From contig NZ_CH902584.1 of the NCBI RefSeq assembly GCF_000152845.1, positions 732,620 to 796,619 of the forward strand: a stretch of 64,000 nucleotides of DNA, in the 5' to 3' direction. Positions 45,771 to 56,723 of the stretch are shown piece after piece. The DNA comes from Roseovarius sp. 217. Its GTDB lineage: Bacteria > Pseudomonadota > Alphaproteobacteria > Rhodobacterales > Rhodobacteraceae. Each line of letters opens with the position of its first letter. The stretch's first letter is position 1. The notes below the pieces were generated by a model, which did no database searches, was not told the origin of the DNA, and saw nothing but the letters and a program-made list of their open reading frames with translations. The position numbers were made by a program, and so were the translations under genes.

Positions 45771-48731
45771 TTATTTCCCTTCGATGGTCAGCGCGGCATC
45801 GACCAGCGCTTCTTGTTGTGCTTTGTGCTGCTTGGCAAGGCCCGTTGCGGGCGAGGCCGAGGCGGGGCGACCGGCATAGACGGGCCGTAGATGCTTGGCC
45901 TTGATCCGGGTCAGAACCCATTCGATATTAGGCTCGATAAAGGACCACGCGCCCTGGTTCTTGGGCTCTTCCTGACACCAGACCATTTCCGCCCCCTTGA
46001 AGCGTTCCAGTTCCTTGACCAGCGACATCGCCGGGAACGGGTAGAACTGTTCGATGCGCATCAGGTAGACATCGTCGATGCCACGGTTGTCGCGCTCTTC
46101 GAGCAGGTCGTAATAGACCTTGCCCGAGCACATCACGACGCGCTTGATCTTCTTGTCTCCGACCAGCTTGGTTTCAGAGTTGCCGTATTGCGCATCATCC
46201 CACAACACCCGGTGGAAGGACGAGCCGGTGATGAATTCCTCGGTTTTCGAGACCGCCATCTTGTGCCGCAGGAGCGATTTCGGCGTCATCAGGATTAGTG
46301 GTTTGCGGAAGGTGCGATACATCTGGCGGCGCAGGATGTGGAAGTAATTGGCCGGGGTGGTACAATTGGCCACGATCCAGTTGTCGCCGCCGCACATGGT
46401 CAAGAAGCGTTCCAGACGGGCCGAGGAGTGTTCCGGCCCTTGTCCCTCGTAGCCATGTGGCAAGAGGCAGACGAGCCCGGACATGCGCAGCCATTTCGAT
46501 TCACCCGATGAGATGAACTGGTCGAACATGATCTGTGCGCCATTGGCAAAATCGCCGAACTGCGCCTCCCAGAGGGTGAGCGCGTTGGGTTCGGCCAAGG
46601 AATAGCCATATTCAAAGCCCAGCACCGCATATTCCGAGAGCATCGAGTCGATGACCTCATAATGTGCCTGCCCGTCGCGGATATGGTTGAGCGGGTAGTA
46701 GCGGTCTTCGTTGTCCTGATTGATCAGGCCGGAATGCCGCTGGCTGAAGGTGCCGCGCGTGCAGTCCTGCCCCGAGAGGCGGACGCGGTAGCCTTCGGTC
46801 AGGAGCGAGCCAAAGGCCAGCGCCTCGGCGGTGGCCCAATCAAAGCCGGTGCCGGTCTCGAACATGTTCGCCTTGGACTCGAGCAACCGCTCGACCGTCT
46901 TGTGCAGCGGGAACCCTTCGGGCGCGGTGCTGAGCGCGCGGCCTACTTGGGCCATGGTCTCGGGCTTGATCGCGGTTTCGCCGCGCTCATATTTGCCGCG
47001 ATGCGCGTTCAGGTCGGCCCATTTGCCATCCAGCCAGTCGGCCTTGTTCGGTCGGTAATCCTTGCCCGCGTCGAATTCATCCGCGAGATAGGCCTGAAAA
47101 GCGGTCTTCATGTCCTCGATCTCGCCCTCGGGGATCAGACCATCCTTGACCAGCCGCTCGGTATAGAGGCTGAGCGTGGTTTTCTGCTGCTTGATCTTCT
47201 TATACATCACCGGGTTGGTAAACATGGGCTCGTCGCCCTCGTTGTGACCAAACCGGCGATAGCAGATCATGTCGATTACCACGTCCTTGTGGAATTTCTG
47301 ACGGAACTCCGTGGCGACGCGGGCTGCATGCACACAGGCCTCGGGATCGTCGCCGTTGACGTGGAAAATCGGCGCCTCGACCATTAGCGCGATATCGGTT
47401 GGATAGGGCGAAGAGCGGCTGAAATGCGGTGCGGTGGTAAAGCCGATCTGGTTATTGACGACGAGATGGATGGTGCCGCCGGTCCGGTGGCCCTTGAGGC
47501 CCGACAGACCGAAACATTCCGCCACGACGCCCTGGCCTGCAAAGGCCGCATCGCCGTGCAGCAGGATGGGCAGTACCTTGGTGCGGTCGGTGTCGTTCAA
47601 CTGATCCTGCTTGGCGCGGACCTTGCCGATCACCACAGGGTTCACGGCTTCGAGGTGACTGGGGTTGGCGGTCAGCGACAGGTGCACCCTGTTGCCGTCA
47701 AATTCGCGGTCCGAAGACGCCCCGAGGTGGTATTTCACATCGCCCGAGCCGTCGACCTCTTCGGGTTTGAAGCTGCCGCCCTGGAACTCGTTGAAAATTG
47801 CGCGATAGGGCTTGCCCATCACATTGGCCAGAACCGACAGACGGCCCCGGTGCGGCATGCCGATGACGATATCCTCGACGCCCAGTTGACCGCCACGCTT
47901 GATGATCTGCTCCATCGCCGGGATAAGGCTCTCGCCCCCATCAAGACCAAAGCGCTTGGTGCCCATGTATTTCACATGCAGGTATTTTTCAAAACCCTCG
48001 GCCTCGACCAGCTTGTTCAGGATTGCCTTGCGCCCGGTGCGGGTAAAGGTGATTTCCTTGTCGTAGCCCTCGATCCGCTCCTTGAGCCAGGCGGATTCCT
48101 CGGGATCGGAAATATGCATGTATTGTAGCGCGAAGGTGCCGCAATAGGTGCGCCGGACAATCGCCAGAATCTCGCGCAGGCTCGCGATTTGCAGGCCCAG
48201 CACATTGTCGATAAAGATTGGGCGATCCATGTCGATCTCGGTGAAGCCGTAGGATTTCGGGTCCAACTCCGGGCGCAGCGGCGTCTCGCGCAGGCCCAGC
48301 GGATCTAGATCAGCGGCCAGATGCCCCCGGATGCGGTAGGCGCGAATGAGCATCAGCGCGCGCACGGAATCGAGCACGGCACGCTTGACGTCCTCGTCGC
48401 TGACGCTCACGCCCTTCTCGGCCGCTTTGGCAGTGATCTTCTTGCCTGCATCCTTCAACTCGGGCTCTGCGGGCCATTCGCCGGTCAGCGCGGCGGTCAG
48501 GTCATCGGCGGGCATGGGGGGCCAATCGGCCCGCGCCCAGGAGGGGCCAGCGGCCTCGGCCTTCACATCGTCGTCGCCATCACCGAGCGCGTCGAAGAAG
48601 TTCTTCCACGCCGCATCGACAGCGTTCGGGTCATTGGCATAGCGCGCATAGAGCTGTTCGAGATACTCGGCATTATGCCCCTGCATGAAGGAGGAGGCAT
48701 GAAAGAGGTCGTTGGGGGATTGATCGGTCAT
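45771..48731 (-). CDS. sucA: 2-oxoglutarate dehydrogenase E1
   Basis: Thiamine-diphosphate-dependent decarboxylase of the TCA cycle, 986 residues, the usual OdhA/SucA size. The N-terminal FHASSFMQGHNAEYLEQLYARY anchors it to the complex. GMPHRGRLSVLANVMGKP, HGDAAFAGQGVVAECFGLS (thiamine site) and RRFGHNEGDEPMFTNP are family signatures. Its start overlaps the stop of the DUF805 gene by 4 bases, so translation of the two is coupled. Confidence 0.96.
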   Translation of the reverse strand: MTDQSPNDLFHASSFMQGHNAEYLEQLYARYANDPNAVDAAWKNFFDALGDGDDDVKAEAAGPSWARADWPPMPADDLTAALTGEWPAEPELKDAGKKITAKAAEKGVSVSDEDVKRAVLDSVRALMLIRAYRIRGHLAADLDPLGLRETPLRPELDPKSYGFTEIDMDRPIFIDNVLGLQIASLREILAIVRRTYCGTFALQYMHISDPEESAWLKERIEGYDKEITFTRTGRKAILNKLVEAEGFEKYLHVKYMGTKRFGLDGGESLIPAMEQIIKRGGQLGVEDIVIGMPHRGRLSVLANVMGKPYRAIFNEFQGGSFKPEEVDGSGDVKYHLGASSDREFDGNRVHLSLTANPSHLEAVNPVVIGKVRAKQDQLNDTDRTKVLPILLHGDAAFAGQGVVAECFGLSGLKGHRTGGTIHLVVNNQIGFTTAPHFSRSSPYPTDIALMVEAPIFHVNGDDPEACVHAARVATEFRQKFHKDVVIDMICYRRFGHNEGDEPMFTNPVMYKKIKQQKTTLSLYTERLVKDGLIPEGEIEDMKTAFQAYLADEFDAGKDYRPNKADWLDGKWADLNAHRGKYERGETAIKPETMAQVGRALSTAPEGFPLHKTVERLLESKANMFETGTGFDWATAEALAFGSLLTEGYRVRLSGQDCTRGTFSQRHSGLINQDNEDRYYPLNHIRDGQAHYEVIDSMLSEYAVLGFEYGYSLAEPNALTLWEAQFGDFANGAQIMFDQFISSGESKWLRMSGLVCLLPHGYEGQGPEHSSARLERFLTMCGGDNWIVANCTTPANYFHILRRQMYRTFRKPLILMTPKSLLRHKMAVSKTEEFITGSSFHRVLWDDAQYGNSETKLVGDKKIKRVVMCSGKVYYDLLEERDNRGIDDVYLMRIEQFYPFPAMSLVKELERFKGAEMVWCQEEPKNQGAWSFIEPNIEWVLTRIKAKHLRPVYAGRPASASPATGLAKQHKAQQEALVDAALTIEGK

Positions 48732-49252
48732 AGTGGCACCTCGTTAGGGTTGGGACCGTACTTGTTGGGACCGGGTTGTGGTGGAAGCAGGAGAAGGCCC
48801 ATGGTGTGCGAGAAAAACATCAGCGTAAGTACAATTACAAAGAGCGCGATGACCACAAGGACTGCCACCAACGGTTTGGTGAAAAACATTACCGCCATTA
48901 GCAAAGTAAGAGTTCCTGATGATGTCATGGACATCCAGAGCCAAATCAACGTCATGACGATGAAAAATCCGATGGCAGGCTTTAGCGGATCAAGCATCAG
49001 TGTCCCGCTTTCGCCGACATCATGCAGCCGCCGCACACCCGCCGCCGTGACGGGAAGGTAGAAAATCGCCGTAAGGACATAGATGCCTGTCGCGATACTT
49101 TCGGAAGGCAGCAACCTGATACATAGGGCGATGCCGACTGCAAAGGCGCAGGTTGCCGCAAACAGAAACCAAAGGTAAGCCGCGCGCGCCGTTCGACCGC
49201 CAAGGTCGAACATTCTTGCCGTTTCAGCCAGAATTGCGCGCGCCGCAGGCAT
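48728..49252 (-). CDS. DUF805 family membrane protein
   Basis: A 174-residue protein with about four hydrophobic segments. The N-terminal FDLGGRTARAAYLWFLF and the TAAGVRRLHDVGESG loop match the DUF805 (YhaH-like) family. Function unknown. It sits between sucD and sucA, 3 bases after the sucD stop and overlapping the sucA start by 4, so it is locked into the TCA operon by translation. Confidence 0.85.
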   Translation of the reverse strand: MPAARAILAETARMFDLGGRTARAAYLWFLFAATCAFAVGIALCIRLLPSESIATGIYVLTAIFYLPVTAAGVRRLHDVGESGTLMLDPLKPAIGFFIVMTLIWLWMSMTSSGTLTLLMAVMFFTKPLVAVLVVIALFVIVLTLMFFSHTMGLLLLPPQPGPNKYGPNPNEVPL

Positions 49253-49255
49253 GTT

Positions 49256-50137
49256 TTACCCAATCGCCGTGAGCACGGCCTCGCCGAGGCCAGCGGGGCT
49301 CTCGGCGACGGTGATGCCGGCGGATTTCATGGCTTCGATCTTGCTCTCGGCGTCGCCTTTGCCGCCCGCGACGATGGCGCCGGCGTGGCCCATGCGGCGG
49401 CCCGGCGGGGCGGTGCGGCCAGCGATGAAGCCTGCGACGGGTTTCTTGCGCCCGCGTTTGGCCTCATCCTTGAGGAACTGCGCTGCCTCTTCTTCCGCGC
49501 TTCCGCCGATTTCGCCGATCATGATGATCGACTGCGTCTCGTCATCCGCGAGGAACCATTCCAGCACGTCGATATGTTCGGTGCCCTTGATCGGGTCGCC
49601 GCCGATGCCCACGCAGGTCGATTGACCCAGACCGACGTCGGAGGTCTGCTTGACCGCCTCATAGGTCAGCGTGCCGGAGCGGCTGACCACGCCGACCGAG
49701 CCGCGCCGGTGGATATGGCCGGGCATGATGCCGATCTTGCAGGCGTCGGGCGTGATGATGCCGGGGCAGTTCGGGCCGATGAGGCGCGATTTGCTGCCTT
49801 CCAGCGCCCGCTTGACGCGCATCATGTCGAGGACCGGGATGCCTTCGGTGATGCAGACGATCAGCTCCATCTCGGCATCAATCGCCTCGAGGATCGAATC
49901 GGCGGCGAAGGGGGGGGGGACGTAGATGACAGAGGCATTGGCCTCTGTCACATGTTTGGCCTCATGCACCGAGTTGAAGACCGGCAGGTCGAGATGCGTC
50001 GTGCCGCCCTTGCCGGGGGTGACGCCGCCGACCATCTGGGTGCCGTAAGCGATGGCCTGTTCGGAGTGAAATGTGCCCTGCGAGCCGGTAAGGCCCTGAC
50101 AGATCACGCGGGTATGTTTGTCGACGAGGACTGCCAT
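49256..50137 (-). CDS. sucD: Succinyl-CoA synthetase alpha subunit
   Basis: Substrate-level phosphorylation step of the TCA cycle, with SucC. A 293-residue subunit with CoA-binding [51 protein letters not shown], and [17 protein letters not shown], whose His is the phosphorylated residue. A run of ten C bases (minus strand, 49910-49919) encodes VPPPF, a site prone to slippage. Follows sucC after a 128-base gap holding a stem-loop repeat. Confidence 0.95.
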   Translation of the reverse strand: MAVLVDKHTRVICQGLTGSQGTFHSEQAIAYGTQMVGGVTPGKGGTTHLDLPVFNSVHEAKHVTEANASVIYVPPPFAADSILEAIDAEMELIVCITEGIPVLDMMRVKRALEGSKSRLIGPNCPGIITPDACKIGIMPGHIHRRGSVGVVSRSGTLTYEAVKQTSDVGLGQSTCVGIGGDPIKGTEHIDVLEWFLADDETQSIIMIGEIGGSAEEEAAQFLKDEAKRGRKKPVAGFIAGRTAPPGRRMGHAGAIVAGGKGDAESKIEAMKSAGITVAESPAGLGEAVLTAIG

Positions 50138-50217
50138 TTTGTTTGGCTCCTGAGTTCTGCGGCGGGGCCGCGTTATGGTATGGTCGGATGATCCGGGGCT
50201 CCGCCCGTTCGCGCCTC

Positions 50218-50257
50218 AAACGCTCCACCGGAGCGTTTGCCGGGGCAAAGGCCCCGG
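50218..50257. repeat. Pair of stem-loops between sucC and sucD
   Basis: AAACGCTCC (50218-50226) pairs with GGAGCGTTT (50230-50238) around ACC, and CCGGGGC (50240-50246) pairs with GCCCCGG (50251-50257) around AAAG. Together they fill the centre of the 128-base gap between two genes of one operon and may tune the sucC to sucD ratio. GGGGC-rich composition is like the other intergenic repeats here. Confidence 0.65.
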
Positions 50258-50265
50258 ACCGGCGC

Positions 50266-51459
<1,194 letters not shown>

Positions 51460-51564
51460 CAAACTGTCCCGTTTTGCTGCGATTGGGACAGGTATAGGCA
51501 TAGATTGAGTGACGTAATAAACCGTTTTTTGTTGTTTGGCAGCTTTTGGGGTGAAAATCGTCAT

Positions 51565-51599
51565 TTTGTGATCACACGGATAAATCGTGTGATCACAAA
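51565..51599. promoter_or_regulatory. Nested palindromic operator candidate upstream of sucC
   Basis: A 14-base perfect inverted repeat (51565-51578 and 51586-51599) with a 7-base AT-rich spacer. Each arm itself contains the palindrome TGTGATCACA. This looks like two sites for a dimeric regulator (GntR- or CRP-like half-sites) about two helical turns apart, ahead of sucC on the minus strand. It is not followed by a T tract, so a terminator is less likely. Confidence 0.65.
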
Positions 51600-51625
51600 T
51601 CGGAAATTCGGGATGTGCCGGGGTC

Positions 51626-51659
51626 AAAAAGAATCAGGGCTGACGCATGCCAGCCCTGA
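51626..51659 (-). terminator. Rho-independent terminator of mdh
   Basis: Read on the minus strand, TCAGGGCTG (51659-51651) pairs with CAGCCCTGA (51642-51634) around an 8-base loop and is followed by TTCTTTTT. It lies 25 bases after the mdh stop, so sucC is transcribed mainly from its own promoter. Confidence 0.85.
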
Positions 51660-51683
51660 CCCAAACACGTTGATCTCAGGTGA

Positions 51684-52796
<1,113 letters not shown>

Positions 52797-52804
52797 TCAA
52801 AGGG

Positions 52805-53551
52805 ATGACAGGCGACGTGATTGCAGTCGGCGTGTTCGCGGCCCTCTTGGCCGGAGTGTCCAAGGGCGGTTTCGGCTCGGGCGCGTCATTTGCAGGGGCG
52901 GCGATTCTGGCGCTTTTCGTTCCGCCCGGTGTGGCTCTTGGGATCATGCTACCGATCCTGATGCTGATTGATATCGCCACTTTGCGTCCCTATTGGCGGC
53001 AATGGGGCAGGGTCGAAGTGACGATGTTGATCCTCGGCGGACTGCCTGGGATTGGTCTTGGCATGGCGTTCTACCGGATGGCCGATGCGGATCTGTTGCG
53101 GCTGTTGATCGGGGGCATCGCGTTGGCCTTCGTGCTGTGGCAGGCTGTGCTGAGAGCGCGCGTGATGCGTCGGGGGAAGTCTCCGCTCCCGGGATGGGTT
53201 GGCCTGTTTGCGGGTCTCGTTGCGGGGTTCACCAGCTTTGTCAGCCATGCAGGCGGGCCGCCTGCGGCGGTTTACCTCCTATCGCGGGGGCTGGACAAGA
53301 CGCGCTATCAGGCGACCACCGTGCTGATGTTTTTCGTCTTCAACATCGTCAAGGCAGTGCCCTATGGGATGCTGGGCCTCTTCACGCAGCAGACGCTGAT
53401 GATCGACCTGGTCCTCGCCCCTTTTGCCCTCTTGGGGGCGTGGATTGGCGTGCGCGCGCACCGGATCATGCCGGAACGCGCGTTCTTTGCGGTGACCTAT
53501 GTGTTGCTGACCCTGACGGGGATCAAACTCATCTGGGACGGGCTGTTTTAA
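52805..53551 (+). CDS. TauE/SafE family sulfite/organoanion exporter
   Basis: A 248-residue membrane protein with about eight hydrophobic segments in two repeats. The family landmarks GVSKGGFGSGASFAGAAIL at the N-terminus and FTSFVSHAGGPPAAVYLLSRG near residue 140 are clear. Members export sulfite, sulfoacetate or other anions; the substrate is not known here. AAAGGG precedes the ATG. It shares 4 bases with the convergent small exported protein gene. Confidence 0.87.
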   Translation: MTGDVIAVGVFAALLAGVSKGGFGSGASFAGAAILALFVPPGVALGIMLPILMLIDIATLRPYWRQWGRVEVTMLILGGLPGIGLGMAFYRMADADLLRLLIGGIALAFVLWQAVLRARVMRRGKSPLPGWVGLFAGLVAGFTSFVSHAGGPPAAVYLLSRGLDKTRYQATTVLMFFVFNIVKAVPYGMLGLFTQQTLMIDLVLAPFALLGAWIGVRAHRIMPERAFFAVTYVLLTLTGIKLIWDGLF

Positions 53552-53853
53552 GCACCCTTGCCTGGCTTGGGGTCGGTTTCGGTGGTGGCCTCATAGGCCT
53601 GTCCGCTGGCCATCAGACAGCTGATGCCGTCGCTGCCTGTCACGGTGATGGTCCAACTGCCGGACGTGTCCGAGGCAAAGACCTCGACCACCATGTTGTT
53701 GGCCCCAAGCCCCATGGATTGCCGCGTCTCGCCATAGGCATCGGCCAACCGCTGCACCACCATGTCGCGCGGGGCGCAGGCCCCCGATTGCGCCTGCGCC
53801 GGGGCACTCGTCAGCGCTATTGCGCTCAGAACGGCCATCACTGCTTTGATCAT
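53548..53853 (-). CDS. Small exported protein of unknown function
   Basis: A 101-residue protein with signal peptide (KAVMAVLSAIALTSAPAQA). The mature part has CAPRDMVVQRLADAYGE and a beta-rich EVFASDTSGSWTITVTGSDGISCLM, with two Cys that may form a disulfide. Similar short periplasmic proteins occur in Rhodobacteraceae but I know no function. Convergent with the TauE-type gene, overlapping by 4 bases. The 210 bases upstream, shared with mcl2, hold no gene. Confidence 0.72.
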   Translation of the reverse strand: MIKAVMAVLSAIALTSAPAQAQSGACAPRDMVVQRLADAYGETRQSMGLGANNMVVEVFASDTSGSWTITVTGSDGISCLMASGQAYEATTETDPKPGKGA

Positions 53854-54063
53854 CAGTCACCCTTTCTCTTGGGTTGGCTCCCCGGCCGTCGCGCGACCGA
53901 TCATGCCGAAAGAGAGATGAACAGGTGGTTAATGAACGCGCCCGGACCGCGGACTCTGGTCCATCGCTGCGTCGCGGCGAGAAATCTCTTGAACATTTCC
54001 ACCGAAAAGTGCCATGCCTGCGCAAGATTATTACCGCAGATAGAATCCAAAGAGGGCAGACCC

Positions 54064-54924
54064 ATGGACAGCAGCATGCATCCCTACCGTTCGGTGCTTT
54101 ACATCCCCGGCTCCAAGGAGCGCGCGTTGGAGAAGGCACGCGACCTGCCCACCGATGCAATCATCTTTGATCTTGAAGATGCGGTGGCGCCGGATGCCAA
54201 GGCTGAGGCTCGCGCCACGCTGGTGGATGCCCTGCGGCAGGGGGGCTATGGCTATCGGTTCAAGATTGTTCGGATCAACGCGCTGACCACCGAATGGGGG
54301 CTGGAGGATGCCCGCGCCTTGCGCGATGCGGGGGCTGATGCGATCCTCTTGCCCAAGGTCAATACGCCCTCGGATATTGACAATCTGTCAGACGTGATCG
54401 GGTCGGATCTGCCTGTCTGGACGATGATGGAAACGCCTGTCAGCGTTTTCAACGCCCGAGAAATCGCGGCGCACCGGCAAGTGACGGGGCTGGTGGCGGG
54501 CACCAACGACCTGATCAAGGATCTGGGCTGCCGGGTGCGCGCCGACCGGATGCCGCTCTGGACCGGGTTGCAGATGATCGTGATGGCGGCGCGTGCGGCA
54601 CGGATCGTGGCGGTGGATGGGGTTTACAATCGCTTTCGTGATGGCGACGGGCTCAAGTTCGAATGTGAACAGGGGCGTGATCTTGGGTTTGACGGCAAGA
54701 CTCTGATCCATCCCGCACAGCTTGAAATCGCCAACACCGCCTTTGCCCCGACCAATTCCGAAATTGAACTGGCTCAACGGCAGATCGCAGCCTATGAAGA
54801 AAGCCGTGCCTCGGGTCAGGGGATTGCCGTGGTGGACGGGCAGATCGTCGAGAATTTGCACGCGGTGTCGGCACAGCGCATCCTCGCCAAGGCACAGGCG
54901 ATACGGGAAATGGCAGCGGAGTAG
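54064..54924 (+). CDS. mcl2: (3S)-malyl-CoA thioesterase (HpcH/HpaI family)
   Basis: A 286-residue citrate-lyase-beta-like enzyme. Landmarks are FRSVLYIPG-like YRSVLYIPGSKERALEKA, FDLEDAVAPDAK, and GFDGKTLIHPAQLEIAN near the C-terminus. It resembles Rhodobacter Mcl2, the thioesterase that releases malate from malyl-CoA at the end of the ethylmalonyl-CoA pathway, more than the Mcl1 lyase. The following nnrU-DUF1737-mch order supports this. Start at 54064 follows AGAGGG. Confidence 0.88.
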   Translation: MDSSMHPYRSVLYIPGSKERALEKARDLPTDAIIFDLEDAVAPDAKAEARATLVDALRQGGYGYRFKIVRINALTTEWGLEDARALRDAGADAILLPKVNTPSDIDNLSDVIGSDLPVWTMMETPVSVFNAREIAAHRQVTGLVAGTNDLIKDLGCRVRADRMPLWTGLQMIVMAARAARIVAVDGVYNRFRDGDGLKFECEQGRDLGFDGKTLIHPAQLEIANTAFAPTNSEIELAQRQIAAYEESRASGQGIAVVDGQIVENLHAVSAQRILAKAQAIREMAAE

Positions 54925-54929
54925 CACCC

Positions 54930-55475
54930 ATGGTTTACCTCATCCTCGGACTGATCCTCTGGATCGCGGCGCATCTGTTCAAACGGGCAGTTCCCGATCT
55001 GCGCGCAAGGATGGGGAACGCGGGCAAAGGGCTTGCAGCGCTTGGCATTCTGGCGGGTCTGGTGCTGATGGTCATCGGCTATCGGCAGGCAGAGGTCATC
55101 AATGTCTGGTATCCGCCAAGCTGGACAGTGCATATCAACAACCTGATGATGCTGGGCGCGGTGTTTCTCTATGGCATGAGCGCGACCAAGGGGCGGTTGC
55201 GTGGTGCGATGCGTCATCCGCAATTGACGGCGGTCAAGGTCTGGGCGGTGGCGCATTTGTTGGTCAATGGCGATCTGGCCTCGCTCGTGCTGTTCGGCGG
55301 GCTGCTGGTGTGGGCCGTGGTTGAGGTGGTGATGATCAACCGGGCCGAGGATTGGGTCCGACCCGCGCCGGGCGAGGCGAAACGGGATATCGTGCTGGTG
55401 GTGATCACCGTGGTGATGTTCCTGACGATAACCTTTATTCACAACTGGCTGGGTGTCTGGCCGTTTCCGGGGTGA
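54930..55475 (+). CDS. NnrU family membrane protein
   Basis: A 181-residue protein with five to six hydrophobic segments. GLILWIAAHLFKRAVPDLR and VHINNLMMLGAVFLYGMSATKGRLRGAMRHPQL are NnrU-family segments. NnrU was named for a link to denitrification, but here the gene lies 5 bases after mcl2 and 3 bases before a DUF1737 gene inside an ethylmalonyl-CoA pathway operon, and no nitrogen oxide genes are nearby. Its role in this setting is unknown. Confidence 0.87.
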   Translation: MVYLILGLILWIAAHLFKRAVPDLRARMGNAGKGLAALGILAGLVLMVIGYRQAEVINVWYPPSWTVHINNLMMLGAVFLYGMSATKGRLRGAMRHPQLTAVKVWAVAHLLVNGDLASLVLFGGLLVWAVVEVVMINRAEDWVRPAPGEAKRDIVLVVITVVMFLTITFIHNWLGVWPFPG

Positions 55476-55478
55476 ACC

Positions 55479-55682
55479 ATGAAACTCTACCGATTTCTCA
55501 GCGCCGACGACACGTCGGAGTTTTGCCACAAGGTCACGGCTGCGCTCAACAAGGGATGGGAGCTCTACGGCGACCCCACCTATGCCTTTGACGCGGCCAA
55601 TGGCGTGATGCGGTGCGGTCAGGCGGTGGTGAAAGAAAAAGACGGCAGCTACTCGGCCGACATGAAACTCGGAGAGCAGTGA
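55479..55682 (+). CDS. DUF1737 family small protein
   Basis: A 67-residue protein, MKLYRFLSADDTSEFCHKV, with LNKGWELYGDPTYAFDAANGVMRCGQAVVK, matching the DUF1737 family. The function is unknown. It is wedged between nnrU and mch with gaps of 3 and 2 bases, so its synthesis is tied to mesaconyl-CoA hydratase. Confidence 0.87.
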   Translation: MKLYRFLSADDTSEFCHKVTAALNKGWELYGDPTYAFDAANGVMRCGQAVVKEKDGSYSADMKLGEQ

Positions 55683-55684
55683 GC

Positions 55685-56716
55685 ATGGCCAAGACCAATC
55701 CGGGCCGGTTTTTCGAGGATTACAGCATCGGGCAGGTGATCCCCCATGCGGTGCCGCGCACCGTGTCGGGGGGTGAGCGCGCGCTTTATCACGCGCTCTA
55801 TCCGGCGCGGCACGCAATCTATTCGTCGGATGAATTCGCCCATGTCTGCGGCCTGCCTGCGAGCCCGATTGACGATCTGGCGGCGTTTCATATCGTGTTC
55901 GGCAAATCTGTGCCCGACATCTCGCTCAATGCCGTGGCCAATCTGGGCTATGCCGAGGCACGGTGGCTGCGTCCGGTCTATGCTGGCGACACGCTGCGCG
56001 CGCAGTCCGAGGTGATCGGGCTCAAGCAAAACTCCTCGGGCAAGACCGGGGTGGTCTATGTCCGCACCACCGGGTTTAACCAACACGACCTGCCGGTGAT
56101 GGAATTCGTCCGCTGGGTCATGGTGCGCAAGCGGGATGAAGCGGCGCCCGCCGCCGCAGATCACGTCCCGGATACTGCCGCCTGCGTGGCGGCGGGCGAC
56201 CTCATCATTCCTGCGGGGCTCGATTTCACACATTACGATTTCACCCTCGCCGGAGAGCCACATCGTTGTGGCGATTACGAGATTGGCGAGCAGATTGACC
56301 ATGTGGACGGCGTGACGATTGAGGAGGCCGAGCATATGATGGCCACGCGCCTCTGGCAGAACACCTCCAAGACACATTTCGACGCCACGCCGCGTGCCGA
56401 TGGCAAGCGGCTCATTTATGGTGGGCATGTGATCTCGATGGCGCGGGCGCTGTCGTTCAACGGTCTGGCCAATGCGCAGATGATTGTGGGAATAAATGCT
56501 GGCAGCCACGCCAACCCCTGCTTTGCGGGCGACACCGTGCGGGCGTGGTCCGAGGTTTTGGATCGTGCTGAAACATCCGCGCCGGGGGTCGGTGCGCTGA
56601 GGTTACGCTTGGTCGCCACGAAGGGCGGCGCGCCGTTTACGCTGCGGGGGCCGGACAGCAAATACTTGCCGCATGTCCTCTTGGATCTGGATTACTGGGT
56701 TCTGATGCCGACATAG
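55685..56716 (+). CDS. mch: Mesaconyl-CoA hydratase (double MaoC domain)
   Basis: Hydrates mesaconyl-CoA to beta-methylmalyl-CoA in the ethylmalonyl-CoA pathway. A 343-residue protein of two hot-dog (MaoC) domains. The N-terminal half has DDLAAFHIVFGKSVPDISLNAVANLGYAE; the second carries HVDGVTIEEAEHMMATRLWQN and YGGHVISMARALSFNGLANA, closely resembling Rhodobacter Mch. ATG at 55685, 2 bases after the DUF1737 stop. Last gene of the operon. Confidence 0.9.
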   Translation: MAKTNPGRFFEDYSIGQVIPHAVPRTVSGGERALYHALYPARHAIYSSDEFAHVCGLPASPIDDLAAFHIVFGKSVPDISLNAVANLGYAEARWLRPVYAGDTLRAQSEVIGLKQNSSGKTGVVYVRTTGFNQHDLPVMEFVRWVMVRKRDEAAPAAADHVPDTAACVAAGDLIIPAGLDFTHYDFTLAGEPHRCGDYEIGEQIDHVDGVTIEEAEHMMATRLWQNTSKTHFDATPRADGKRLIYGGHVISMARALSFNGLANAQMIVGINAGSHANPCFAGDTVRAWSEVLDRAETSAPGVGALRLRLVATKGGAPFTLRGPDSKYLPHVLLDLDYWVLMPT

Positions 56717-56723
56717 GCGGGCA

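Noticed and set aside
52993-54063. Upstream extension of the mcl2 reading frame to 52993
   Set aside because: The frame happens to be open through the TauE-type gene, but Mcl2 homologues start at MDSSMHPYRS and AGAGGG lies just before 54064.
54930-55475. Denitrification locus suggested by the NnrU name
   Set aside because: No nitrite, nitric oxide or nitrous oxide reductase genes are nearby; the neighbours are ethylmalonyl-CoA pathway genes.
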